From an uncultured Peptostreptococcaceae bacterium (lineage in GTDB: Bacteria; Bacillota; Clostridia; Peptostreptococcales; Anaerovoracaceae), in contig CAJUQR010000009.1 of the NCBI GenBank assembly GCA_910588185.1, positions 1 through 63,627 on the forward strand: a stretch of DNA of 63,627 bases, in the 5' to 3' direction. Positions 51,214-59,637 of this stretch are shown here, piece after piece (position 1 is the first letter of the stretch; every line of letters begins with the position of its first letter). The notes below the pieces were generated by a model, which was given only the letters and a program-made list of their open reading frames with translations, ran no database searches and was not told the DNA's origin. Both the position numbers and the translations under genes were made by a program.

Positions 51214-51963
51214 TTAAATGAGTAAGCTATTAATCATGACTTTTATAGTCATCATATTTATCAAGCCATCAGATGTATCCATAGTAACTATAAGCTTGTC
51301 GGGTATGGTTATACCGTTACTTGCGTATAAACTTATTCTCTTCGACGCTTTATCTCTATATTCCGGGACAGACATCATACCCATGTGTTCCCAATAAACA
51401 GTTCCTGACTTTGTGATAATAGTGAAGTCAGGATGGATAAGAACATCATTGTTTTCTTTCAGCCACAAAGGCAATTCGTATTTAAAGTTTACATCATGTG
51501 CGTAAAGGAGCTCTGCAATTAAAGCCTCAGATTTTGAGCGTACATTCAGGCCAAAGGATGTTAGGTGCATAGCATTATTACATAAGTTTTTATAAGTATC
51601 AGGTGTGCTGTAATAAGTTTTAGTTTCTTGATAAACTTTTGGAAGAAGAGCATTTATGGATTCATTATCGTATCTGCAATATGATTTGTATAATTTTTCT
51701 TGCAGCCTTATGTTAGATTCCAAAATTGGAATAGCTTTTTCTAAAAAATGTTTTAACTTTATATCCATTATGAGTTTGTTATCTTCGTTTGAAATGTATG
51801 TTTGCAAATCGGACCCTTTTTCCCTTAAGTAATAACAAGTTTTACCTCTTATTTGTTTGCACACCATATTATAATTAGGAAGACATTCAAGTTACCTGCG
51901 GTATTTTGCTAAAAGTTTTCGTTCAATCTCCAAATCTATTTTTGTTAATTCTATATAATCCAT
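51214..51963 (-). pseudogene. PD-(D/E)XK nuclease-like gene interrupted by an in-frame stop
   Basis: The frame opens at ATG 51963 with MDYIELTKIDLEIERKLLAK, meets a TAA at 51892-51894 after 23 codons, then continues in the same frame as a 217-residue open stretch starting at ATG 51867. The body has a nuclease-like pattern: RSKSEALIAELL (about residues 111-122 of the open part), IHPDFTI and VYWEHMGM, resembling the E...PDF...E-x-x core of PD-(D/E)XK enzymes. This suggests a recently inactivated gene, or two-part expression. A minus-strand promoter sits directly before the first ATG. The family is not recognised beyond the fold. Confidence 0.6.
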
Positions 51964-51969
51964 AAATAA

Positions 51970-51998
51970 ATCATATCATAAATGGAATAAAATGTAAA
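51970..51998 (-). promoter_or_regulatory. Promoter of the nuclease-like gene, possibly giving leaderless mRNA
   Basis: On the minus strand TTTACA and TATGAT are 17 bp apart, and the -10 box ends only 6 nt before the ATG at 51963. Transcription could begin at or next to the start codon. Confidence 0.5.
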
Positions 51999-52149
51999 TT
52001 AAAACTGGCAAATGTATATAACGCTAAAGACTGGGGAACTATACATTTATAGGGATTTTTTGCACATAAATATTCCTCGAATTTTTCACAAATTCTACAA
52101 AAAACAACATAGTTCGAGCCGTAAAAACGTTGAAAAATGCCCGTTTTAA

Positions 52150-52178
52150 TTGACTTTTTGCTTGCGATATGTTAAACT
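52150..52178 (+). promoter_or_regulatory. Promoter of the YabE-like gene
   Basis: TTGACT (52150-52155) and TAAACT (52173-52178) are 17 bp apart, 31 nt before the start codon and its AGGAGGG site. Confidence 0.6.
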
Positions 52179-52209
52179 TTAATAGTCTCAAAAAAGAATA
52201 GGAGGGCCT

Positions 52210-53313
52210 ATGATAGATAAACCTAGAGATAAGGTTGAGAGTCTTATCGAAGGATTCTTTCGTTGGTGCATGAAAGGAAAAAAAGCTGTAGGCAATATAC
52301 TTTGTGTACCGAGAAAGAAAACTAAGATTTTCAAGGACGCTCATCCGAGACTTGCGGCTACCATCGTTGCTACTATTTGCATTTCGGCCGCCGGTTTAGT
52401 AATAGTGGGATTCGCCACACCTAAGACGGTGATAGTAAATATTGATGACTCTATAGAAACGACTACTACTAAGTATGAGACTACCAGCATGAGGGTAGAT
52501 AGTTTCATTGAAAACCATGAGATTGATTATGTTTATGGTCAAGACATTATAGATGTTGAGATGTATGACGGAATTTCTGACAACATGGAGATCAATATTA
52601 CCAAGGCATTACAGATATCTGTAACTGCTGATGGAAAAACCGAGACTGTAACCACGCTTACGGCTACGGTGGAGGATTTGTTAAAAGAGCTTGAGATTAA
52701 GGTTGGAAAAGACGATATAGTTGAACCCGCATTAGATCAGGAGCTCAAAACCGGGCAGCATGTTTATGTTAGACGAGTGACTACAGCTGAAGTAACCGAG
52801 GATGTTGTCGTTGAACATGAACAAGTGAGCTGTGTAAATTACAATATGGCAATAGGTAAGACAGAAATTACTCAAAAAGGCCAGAATGGTCTTGAAAAGA
52901 GAAAATATCTCGTAACCTATATAGATGGAGAAGAATCTGAGCGCGAATTAACAGATGTTCAGGTGATTAAAGAAAAGCAAGATAAAATTATATCTTATGG
53001 AATGGGTGTTTTTTCGGGAATACCTAAAGACCTTAAGTATAAAAAGAAAATTTCAAATGTCAAAGCTGTATCATACTATTATGAGGGAAATCCTGTAGGA
53101 GCCTACGGATTGCCGTGTAAGTATGGAACTGTTGCAGTAGACAAGAATGTGATTCCGCTTGGCTCAAAGCTTTATATTGAGGGGTATGGATATGCAATTG
53201 CCAATGATGTGGGCACCGCAATAAAGGGTAATGTTGTGGATTTGTATATGGAAAAATACAGTCAATGTATAGCTTGGGGAGCAAGAACAGTTAATGTATA
53301 TGTAATAGAATAA
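52210..53313 (+). CDS. YabE-like cell-wall protein with G5 and 3D domains
   Basis: A 367-residue protein anchored by one TM helix at about 46-66. Outside the membrane are two DUF348 repeats (about 75-170), a G5 domain (about 180-255) and a C-terminal 3D domain (about 275-365). The three aspartates of the 3D domain include those in AIANDVGTAIKGNVVDLY. This layout is that of YabE and related resuscitation-factor-like proteins, in which the 3D domain resembles lytic transglycosylase MltA. It probably cleaves peptidoglycan. The cytoplasmic N-terminus is unusually long and basic. Confidence 0.88.
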   Translation: MIDKPRDKVESLIEGFFRWCMKGKKAVGNILCVPRKKTKIFKDAHPRLAATIVATICISAAGLVIVGFATPKTVIVNIDDSIETTTTKYETTSMRVDSFIENHEIDYVYGQDIIDVEMYDGISDNMEINITKALQISVTADGKTETVTTLTATVEDLLKELEIKVGKDDIVEPALDQELKTGQHVYVRRVTTAEVTEDVVVEHEQVSCVNYNMAIGKTEITQKGQNGLEKRKYLVTYIDGEESERELTDVQVIKEKQDKIISYGMGVFSGIPKDLKYKKKISNVKAVSYYYEGNPVGAYGLPCKYGTVAVDKNVIPLGSKLYIEGYGYAIANDVGTAIKGNVVDLYMEKYSQCIAWGARTVNVYVIE

Positions 53314-53327
53314 AAATATGAGACGAT

Positions 53328-53372
53328 AAAAACAACCGGTCTTTGCATAGGTGCAGGGTACCGGTTGTTTTA
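53328..53372. terminator. Bidirectional terminator between YabE-like and AlaX-like genes
   Basis: AAAACAACCGGT (53329-53340) and ACCGGTTGTTTT (53360-53371) form a perfect 12-bp stem with A/T runs on both sides, between convergent genes. Confidence 0.85.
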
Positions 53373-53376
53373 AATT

Positions 53377-54600
53377 TTAACGAAGATGTTTTTCTATTAA
53401 ATCAATAAAAACGTCAATGTATTCTTCTTTGTTGAAAATTGCTCTGGCGAGGGTTTTGTTTCCGCCACCTTTGCCTCCATATATGGAAGCGTTGTCTTTA
53501 ACCAGCTTGCCGCAGTCTATTTGTGACTTGCCGGAAGAACATAGGAATACGGTTAAAGTAGGTTTGTGAATCAGGAAGAGAATCTTTGGAATTGAATCTG
53601 ATAATTCCCTGCCAATAGCAGAAATATCATCTCCTGAAAGCAAGTTGTAAGCTCTTGTTATCGGCTGGTGGGACGAGTTCATCAGACTTTTAATATCTTC
53701 AACTTCACGTTTTATTACTTCTTTTTTTAGTAGGTGGAGTTGTGTACGAGCTTCTTTGTTCTTCTCCTGCTGAGCTTTATATTTGTCCATTAAATCTTCT
53801 GTACCGGAAGAAAGTTGATTTTCCAGAGTAGTAAGGATGTCGAACTGCATTTGATATTTTTCCAAAGCTCTTTTTCCGGCTTCAAAGTATATGCGGAACA
53901 TTCCTTTGTTGCTTTCAACTTTGTATACTTTGATAAGACCTACCTGTCCGGCAGTACTTGGATGAGTACCGCAGCATGCTACGCAGTCAGAAGGGTTTTC
54001 GATTGAGCCTACGCAAACTATGGTTATATCTTCGTCTATGGCAAGAGGTTTACGCAAAGGTAGATTTTCTGCATCTCGTTTGTTATCAAAGTGCCTTGTT
54101 ATTACAGGCAGGTTTTGCCAGATCACGTTGTTTGCGGCAAGTTCTGCTTGTTTTGCCATATCCCATGTTATTTTGTCAAATTCTGAGTTACCCTCAAGAC
54201 TTATATCTATAGTCATGTATTGGTCACCCATGTGAAAACCACGGTTGACGCCGCCGAACTTCTCGTGGAAGATACCTGTTAAAATATGTTCGCCGCAGTG
54301 ACGCTGCATATTGTCGAATCTATGATTCCAGTCTAATTGCAGGAATACAGTTTGCCCGAGTTTCAGTACATCTTCTGTGCCTTCAATTTGATGATAAATT
54401 TCATCGTCTTTTTCATATACATCAAGTACGTTGATATTTTCTATTGTGCCTTTGTCGCAGCTTTGTCCGCCTCCAGTAGGAAAGAAAATGGTCTGATCAA
54501 GAGTAACGAGAGTTTTTCCTGCTTGGCTGAACACAGATGTGATTTGGGCTTTTGCCGTTTTCATATATACATCTTGTTTGAAAAGTCTGACTGTTTTCAT
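53377..54600 (-). CDS. Alanyl-tRNA editing protein AlaX (long form, with DHHA1 domain)
   Basis: Free-standing editing enzyme that hydrolyses mischarged Ser- or Gly-tRNA-Ala, 407 aa. The zinc ligands are HCGEH at residues 101-105 and CCGTH near 207-211. The first ~240 residues are the AlaRS-like editing domain starting with the TIFFPTGGGQSCDKG block. A coiled-coil stretch and a C-terminal DHHA1 domain (YGGKGGGNKTLARA) follow. The start has AGGAGAAATTC upstream. Confidence 0.92.
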   Translation of the reverse strand: MKTVRLFKQDVYMKTAKAQITSVFSQAGKTLVTLDQTIFFPTGGGQSCDKGTIENINVLDVYEKDDEIYHQIEGTEDVLKLGQTVFLQLDWNHRFDNMQRHCGEHILTGIFHEKFGGVNRGFHMGDQYMTIDISLEGNSEFDKITWDMAKQAELAANNVIWQNLPVITRHFDNKRDAENLPLRKPLAIDEDITIVCVGSIENPSDCVACCGTHPSTAGQVGLIKVYKVESNKGMFRIYFEAGKRALEKYQMQFDILTTLENQLSSGTEDLMDKYKAQQEKNKEARTQLHLLKKEVIKREVEDIKSLMNSSHQPITRAYNLLSGDDISAIGRELSDSIPKILFLIHKPTLTVFLCSSGKSQIDCGKLVKDNASIYGGKGGGNKTLARAIFNKEEYIDVFIDLIEKHLR

Positions 54601-54816
54601 GTTAGAATTTCTCCTTTTAATTGTAATTAAAGTATAACATAAATTTGTACTGAAAGGAAATAAGTAGGATTTTTAAAAATTTATTGCAAAGAAAGAATTT
54701 ATATAAAATAATAGAAGAGGGAATTGCCACGATAAGTAGCAAAGATGCAGCCTTTATTTGCTGGTGTATTTCTTAAAAAGGATATATGATTTGTTCCTGA
54801 AAAGGAGGACTAAAAT

Positions 54817-54945
54817 ATGATCTTGGGAGAAAAATTAAAAGAATACAGAAAAGGGCGAAAAATATCACAGGAAGATTTGGCCGAAAAGCTGAATGTATCC
54901 AGACAAGCGATTACCAAATGGGAGACAGGAGTTTCCCATAGTTAA
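54817..54945 (+). pseudogene. XRE-type regulator truncated at the island boundary
   Basis: A good ribosome binding site AAAGGAGG and ATG open a helix-turn-helix domain, MILGEKLKEYRKGRKISQED, followed by the recognition helix with SRQAITKWETG. The frame then runs into VSHS and a stop after 42 residues. Intact relatives continue after WETG for at least another 20 residues of HTH. Base composition and gene content change at this point, so the gene was probably cut by insertion or deletion at about 54930-54945. Confidence 0.7.
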
Positions 54946-55009
54946 GGATATCACACCACAAACCCACGCTTACATTACTTCCAGAACATCAAATTTTGGA
55001 GGTATTCCC

Positions 55010-55261
55010 ATGAAAAAACTGATTTCCTGTGAGTTTAATATCGACACCGCCTGTGTGGAGCTAAAATATTCTAACGGCAGCATGATTTCCATTAACTGTA
55101 CTGCCGTTGAGGATGAGGTGGCGAATAGCCGTTTCCAGCGGTCTGAACTGGACTGGCTCATCTACAACGATCCGCTGTCTTATGCGGAATTGATTTTGAA
55201 TGGCGATCCGGAAGAATACCTGCGAACCGTAACGGAGGCTCCACAGTTAGATTTCGATTGA
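55010..55261 (+). CDS. Small mobile-element protein (DUF6061-like)
   Basis: An 83-residue acidic protein starting MKKLISCEFNIDTACVEL with the pattern RSELDWLIYNDPLSYAELILNGDPEEYL. Such proteins are common in integrative elements of gut Firmicutes; I assign it to DUF6061 from memory, with moderate certainty. The ATG at 55010 follows TGGAGG. A longer upstream frame reads through the truncated XRE gene and is rejected. Function unknown. It is the first gene of the island. Confidence 0.6.
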   Translation: MKKLISCEFNIDTACVELKYSNGSMISINCTAVEDEVANSRFQRSELDWLIYNDPLSYAELILNGDPEEYLRTVTEAPQLDFD

Positions 55262-55266
55262 TAAGC

Positions 55267-55314
55267 AAAGCCGCCAGAGGCACATCCAAGGAATGATGCT
55301 TCTGGCGGCTTTTT
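55267..55314. terminator. Bidirectional terminator between the small island gene and hsdR
   Basis: AAAGCCGCCAGAGGCA (55267-55282) and TGCTTCTGGCGGCTTT (55297-55312) form a 16-bp stem with one mismatch and T/A tracts on both sides. Confidence 0.85.
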
Positions 55315-55336
55315 CACATAGAGAATTCGTAGATTT

Positions 55337-58285
55337 TTATGGATGCTGCTGGCTATTTGTCTGGTATGTGGAATTAAATGCGCTATCAAACAACCACTTT
55401 CTGAAAGAAGGATTGTTCTGAACTTCCCTGAAAAGTTCAAGCCCGCTTTGCATACTGTTCAATACAGCTTCATGGGCCGCACGGTCACTTTCGTCACGGG
55501 CATTCTGCTTGTCGGAGTATTGCATAGCATTGTTATATCGTTCATCTTTGCGGACGCTTTCAATAATATCGTTGATCTGCTTCTTAACTTTATCTTCGTC
55601 TGTCCATTCGATGTTGCCGAAAATATCATGGAATTCCTTTAGGATATTTGTCAGCGAATCGAGTTCTGGGACATCAATGCCGGTACTGGTACTAACTGGA
55701 ACAGGAGCAATTTCACCATTTTCGTTTTCTAACTGTATACGCATGGTTTCTTGGGCTTCTGCACGATAGCTTTCCAGGTCAACGTCTTCCAACAAACCCT
55801 CGGTATAATCTTCACCTTCAGGCTTTGGAAGTTTAGGAAGCAAAAGAGTTAGGAAGATAGACAATTTTTCCCACTGAATGCTGCCATACGGGAGGATTGC
55901 AGAAAGAAAATTGTAGGTGCGTACAAAAGTTTTGGCACTGCTTTTAAAATCAATCTGATCTTCCATAATTAAATCTTTATAGACCTCAACGCATCGATCA
56001 AGTATCGGATCGAGAACTTCACGAGGTTCATTGGCCAGATATCGTTCAACCAATGTATCCACATCTTGATCATTGAACACTTGAATTGACTCCATAGTGT
56101 CAATTAAATCATTAAGCTTATTTACGTCCGTTTCTCCAGAAAGTATAGTGGTTTTATAATAACGATCGAAAGCCTGTTTGATAATTCCTGGTTCGTTGAC
56201 AAAGTCCAGAATGAACGTGTCCTTTTTATCTGGATGACTTCTATTTAGTCGAGAAAGTGTCTGCACTGCTTTAATATCTGACAGGCCCTTATCTACATAC
56301 ATGGTATGCAGCAAAGGCTCATCAAAACCCGTCTGAAATTTGTTGGCAACGATCAGAATTCGGTACGGGTCTGCCTTGAATGTTTTCTCAATTTTCGCAC
56401 TCGGAAAACCATTCAAATCTGCTTCTGTAACTTGCTTTCCTTCGTACTCCGCAGTCCCAGAAAATGCAACAATCGCCTTAAACGGGCTCTTTCTTTCCTC
56501 CAGAAGTTTAGAGATTTCCTTGTAATATTCAATGGCCCTTTTGATAGAACTACTGATTACCATAGCCCTGGCCTTGCCACCGACTTTTCCCTTCGCAATC
56601 ACTTCTGTATGGAAATGCTCCACGATGATCTTAGACTTTTCGTGAATTGCATATTGGTTCGATTCCACATAGTAGCGCAGTAACCGTTGCGCACGTTTTT
56701 TATCAAACTGCGGGTCATCTTCAACGGTTTTTGCCAATTTATAATAGCTTTGCACCGGCGTGAAATACTTTAGCACATCCATGATAAAGCCTTCTTCGAT
56801 AGCCTGCTTCATGGTATAAACATAATGAGGCTCAGGCTTCGTGGTTCCGTCTGGAAGAGGTACTTTTTTGCCAAACATCTCTAATGTCTTATTCTTTGGT
56901 GTAGCAGTAAAGGCAAAATAGCTGGAATTTTTAACCATTTTCCTGCCTTCAATAATGGTATTGATTTTATCTTCCAGCTCATCCTCATCTTCATAGACGC
57001 TTCCGGAAAGGACCATGTTCATCTTTGCAGACAAGGAACCATTTTGACTGGAATGAGCTTCATCAATCAAAATGGCAAAGTTTTTATCTTTATGTACTTC
57101 GCCAATGCCATCCAGAATAAACTGGAACTTATGGACGATAGTAATGATGATTTTCTTGCCCTCTTTTAGAAGCTGTTTTAGGTCACTGGAACTTTTGGCC
57201 CAACCAACTGTTGCGGACACCTGCATAAATTGCTTAATAGTATCTTTAATCTGTTTATCCAGATTGATACGATCTGTTACGACGATAACGGTATCGAAGA
57301 TTTCTTTTCCACTGTCATTCTTTAATGTTACAAGTTGGTGTGCCAACCATGCGATAGAATTGGACTTTCCGGAACCAGCACTATGCTGGATCAAATATCG
57401 CCCGCCGACACCATCTCGTTTTGCATCTGCCAACAGAGACTTTACCACAGAAAGCTGATGGTAACGTGGGAACACTTGCTTATATGTTATAGCACCAGTA
57501 TCCTCATCTTTTTCAGCAATGACTTGAGCATAGTTTTCAATAATATTGGCCAGCTCATCCTTGGTCAAAATCTCTTTCCAAAGATAATCGGTTTTGATAC
57601 CGTTTGGATTTGGCGGGTTGCCTGCACCGTCATTAAATCCTTTGTTAAATGGCAGGAACCAAGACTTTTTTCCTTTCAGCTCCGTGCACATTCTTATCTC
57701 GTTATCATCGACAGCAAAGTGAACAATACAACGCTTGAAACTAAACAGCACCTCATCTGGAGTACGGTCATTTTTGTACTGTTCTACCGCATCAAACACA
57801 TTCTGTTTGGTAAGCTGATTTTTCAGTTCCATAGTGATTACTGGCAGACCATTGATAAAAATACATACATCCAGAGCCAGACGAGGATTGAAGCTGGAAT
57901 ATTGTAGCTGCCGAGTAACGCTGAAAATATTCTTTTCGTACAACTCGGCTGCTTCTGGATTATGGATAGAAGGGCGAACATAGAATAAGTCCAAACGCAG
58001 ATGCTTATAACGCATACCTTTACGAAGCAACTCAATAACTCCATCATTTTTCAGTTTCTTATCCAGCTGCTTTAAAAAGCGTTCTTTTTCCAGATCACTA
58101 TCCAGAATGTGAAGTTCATCCAGTGCTCTTTTCTGCGTGGACGACAGAAATCGGAACAATCTCCCTTCGTCGATGGCATATGCTTTATGATACTCGCTTG
58201 TATCGCCTTGCTCATAGCCATTGTTATCGATCAGAGAGTCTACAATCAATGTTTCAAAGCCATTTTCCTTTGTATTACTCGGCAT
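55337..58285 (-). CDS. hsdR: Type I restriction enzyme, HsdR subunit
   Basis: Motor and nuclease subunit of a type I R-M system, 982 aa. The N-terminal nuclease has the D...E-x-K core in LDVCIFINGLPVITMELKN. The SF2 helicase motor has QHSAGSGKSNSIAW (Walker A), LIDEAHSS (DEAH), FTATPKNKT and QTLSRLNR. The C-terminal region interacts with the methylase in the family. The ATG at 58285 overlaps hsdS by 11 nt with GGAGG upstream. The gene is intact, so restriction should be functional. Confidence 0.95.
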   Translation of the reverse strand: MPSNTKENGFETLIVDSLIDNNGYEQGDTSEYHKAYAIDEGRLFRFLSSTQKRALDELHILDSDLEKERFLKQLDKKLKNDGVIELLRKGMRYKHLRLDLFYVRPSIHNPEAAELYEKNIFSVTRQLQYSSFNPRLALDVCIFINGLPVITMELKNQLTKQNVFDAVEQYKNDRTPDEVLFSFKRCIVHFAVDDNEIRMCTELKGKKSWFLPFNKGFNDGAGNPPNPNGIKTDYLWKEILTKDELANIIENYAQVIAEKDEDTGAITYKQVFPRYHQLSVVKSLLADAKRDGVGGRYLIQHSAGSGKSNSIAWLAHQLVTLKNDSGKEIFDTVIVVTDRINLDKQIKDTIKQFMQVSATVGWAKSSSDLKQLLKEGKKIIITIVHKFQFILDGIGEVHKDKNFAILIDEAHSSQNGSLSAKMNMVLSGSVYEDEDELEDKINTIIEGRKMVKNSSYFAFTATPKNKTLEMFGKKVPLPDGTTKPEPHYVYTMKQAIEEGFIMDVLKYFTPVQSYYKLAKTVEDDPQFDKKRAQRLLRYYVESNQYAIHEKSKIIVEHFHTEVIAKGKVGGKARAMVISSSIKRAIEYYKEISKLLEERKSPFKAIVAFSGTAEYEGKQVTEADLNGFPSAKIEKTFKADPYRILIVANKFQTGFDEPLLHTMYVDKGLSDIKAVQTLSRLNRSHPDKKDTFILDFVNEPGIIKQAFDRYYKTTILSGETDVNKLNDLIDTMESIQVFNDQDVDTLVERYLANEPREVLDPILDRCVEVYKDLIMEDQIDFKSSAKTFVRTYNFLSAILPYGSIQWEKLSIFLTLLLPKLPKPEGEDYTEGLLEDVDLESYRAEAQETMRIQLENENGEIAPVPVSTSTGIDVPELDSLTNILKEFHDIFGNIEWTDEDKVKKQINDIIESVRKDERYNNAMQYSDKQNARDESDRAAHEAVLNSMQSGLELFREVQNNPSFRKWLFDSAFNSTYQTNSQQHP

Positions 58286-59633
58286 CCTCTGCCACCTCCT
58301 CTGTATCATCCGGTGTATCTGCTACATCGATTTCTGTATCATCCTCCGGTGTGTATTCTGGAATTACCACATCACGTACATCAATCTGACCAGTTACAAC
58401 ATCAGAAATCAGACGGGTACGATATTCTCGCAACAGTTTAATTTTCTTCTGGAATGTTGGTAGTGCATTATCAATTCTTGCGACTTCGCTGTTGATATAG
58501 TCAGCAATAGCCTTTTGTTCTTCCAAAGGTATTTCGGGCAGGTATACTTTAGCAAAATTAGCATATCTCAGAGCCTGACCATCACGAACAAGGTCAGATG
58601 TCCCTTGCAAAGCCTTGATGTATGACTTTGACTTCAAAAGCCACTTAAAATATTCATCATAAACCTTTTCCTTATTGGGTATCAGCATAACATACGCTGA
58701 ACTGATTTTTCCTTCAACATAGCTATATTCCAAGCCCCCTTGAAAGCTTCTCATGCTAATCACAAAGTCGCCAATTCCCACATGCTTCAGAATATCCGAC
58801 CCTGTCACAACCACCGTAAGACGACGGCCCTCTCTTTTCATAAACTCATCTTGAGAGATAATCCCGTATTTCTGGGAGGATGTCAGCTGAATATCGTTTG
58901 GAAACGCTTTATCTTTTCTTTGAGCAAACAGTTTCTTGCTGTAAACCATGTTCCAATGTTCTGGGATTTGTGGAATCCAGTTGGCCCCACTGTTTTTGTA
59001 TTGGACATTGGGATTAATCCCCTGCGTTGCAGCACGGTCAATAATCGTCTGTCGCCTTTCTTTTAATAATTTAATCTGCTTCTGATATCCATGAATTAGA
59101 TGATTGATTTTGGATACCTGCCAATCCAGAAAACGAACAATCTGATCTTGCTCTTCACGAGGTGGTATAGGAATATAAATATTTCGCATTTCTTCCCATT
59201 TTGTAGTCCATAGATCAGAAACAAGTCCCTTTCCATTTCTATAAAACTCTTCAGAAAAGTAATGACTTCTCAAAAGGTAGTGGTAAAAGTTTACGTTTAA
59301 TTCATGATGTGGCTTCAAAACGGTGATAATTAGGGATGCAGAACCATCATAGTTTGACATACCGCCTGATCCTTTACGATCAGAACGACTATTGATGGCA
59401 AAATCGCCTTTCCTAATTAGTTTTCTGTTATCCCCATTATCAGTTTTAACAGCAGTGTCCAGCTGAGGAACCACTCCCATTTTTCCAACGGAAAGAGGAG
59501 GATAATCTTTATCGGAAACTTTCTCCTTGCGCTCGGAAAAAACCTTCCGCATTTTGGTGGATACCCAGTTTACCGGAATACTATCATACCAAACAGCTTC
59601 CTTTGAACTTTTATATTTTTCATATTTTCTCAT
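58275..59633 (-). CDS. hsdS: Type I restriction enzyme, HsdS specificity subunit
   Basis: DNA-recognition subunit, 452 aa. Two target-recognition domains (about 20-180 and 225-375) are each followed by a conserved helix. The boundary motifs PPREEQDQIVRFLDWQVSKI and PLEEQKAIADYINSEVARI are near-repeats, as is the RR/YR-T-x-x-I-x helix end. An unusual acidic tail of about 30 residues rich in Asp, Glu and Thr follows the second helix. The recognition sequence cannot be predicted by eye. Confidence 0.93.
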   Translation of the reverse strand: MRKYEKYKSSKEAVWYDSIPVNWVSTKMRKVFSERKEKVSDKDYPPLSVGKMGVVPQLDTAVKTDNGDNRKLIRKGDFAINSRSDRKGSGGMSNYDGSASLIITVLKPHHELNVNFYHYLLRSHYFSEEFYRNGKGLVSDLWTTKWEEMRNIYIPIPPREEQDQIVRFLDWQVSKINHLIHGYQKQIKLLKERRQTIIDRAATQGINPNVQYKNSGANWIPQIPEHWNMVYSKKLFAQRKDKAFPNDIQLTSSQKYGIISQDEFMKREGRRLTVVVTGSDILKHVGIGDFVISMRSFQGGLEYSYVEGKISSAYVMLIPNKEKVYDEYFKWLLKSKSYIKALQGTSDLVRDGQALRYANFAKVYLPEIPLEEQKAIADYINSEVARIDNALPTFQKKIKLLREYRTRLISDVVTGQIDVRDVVIPEYTPEDDTEIDVADTPDDTEEVAEDAE

Positions 59634-59637
59634 TGCA

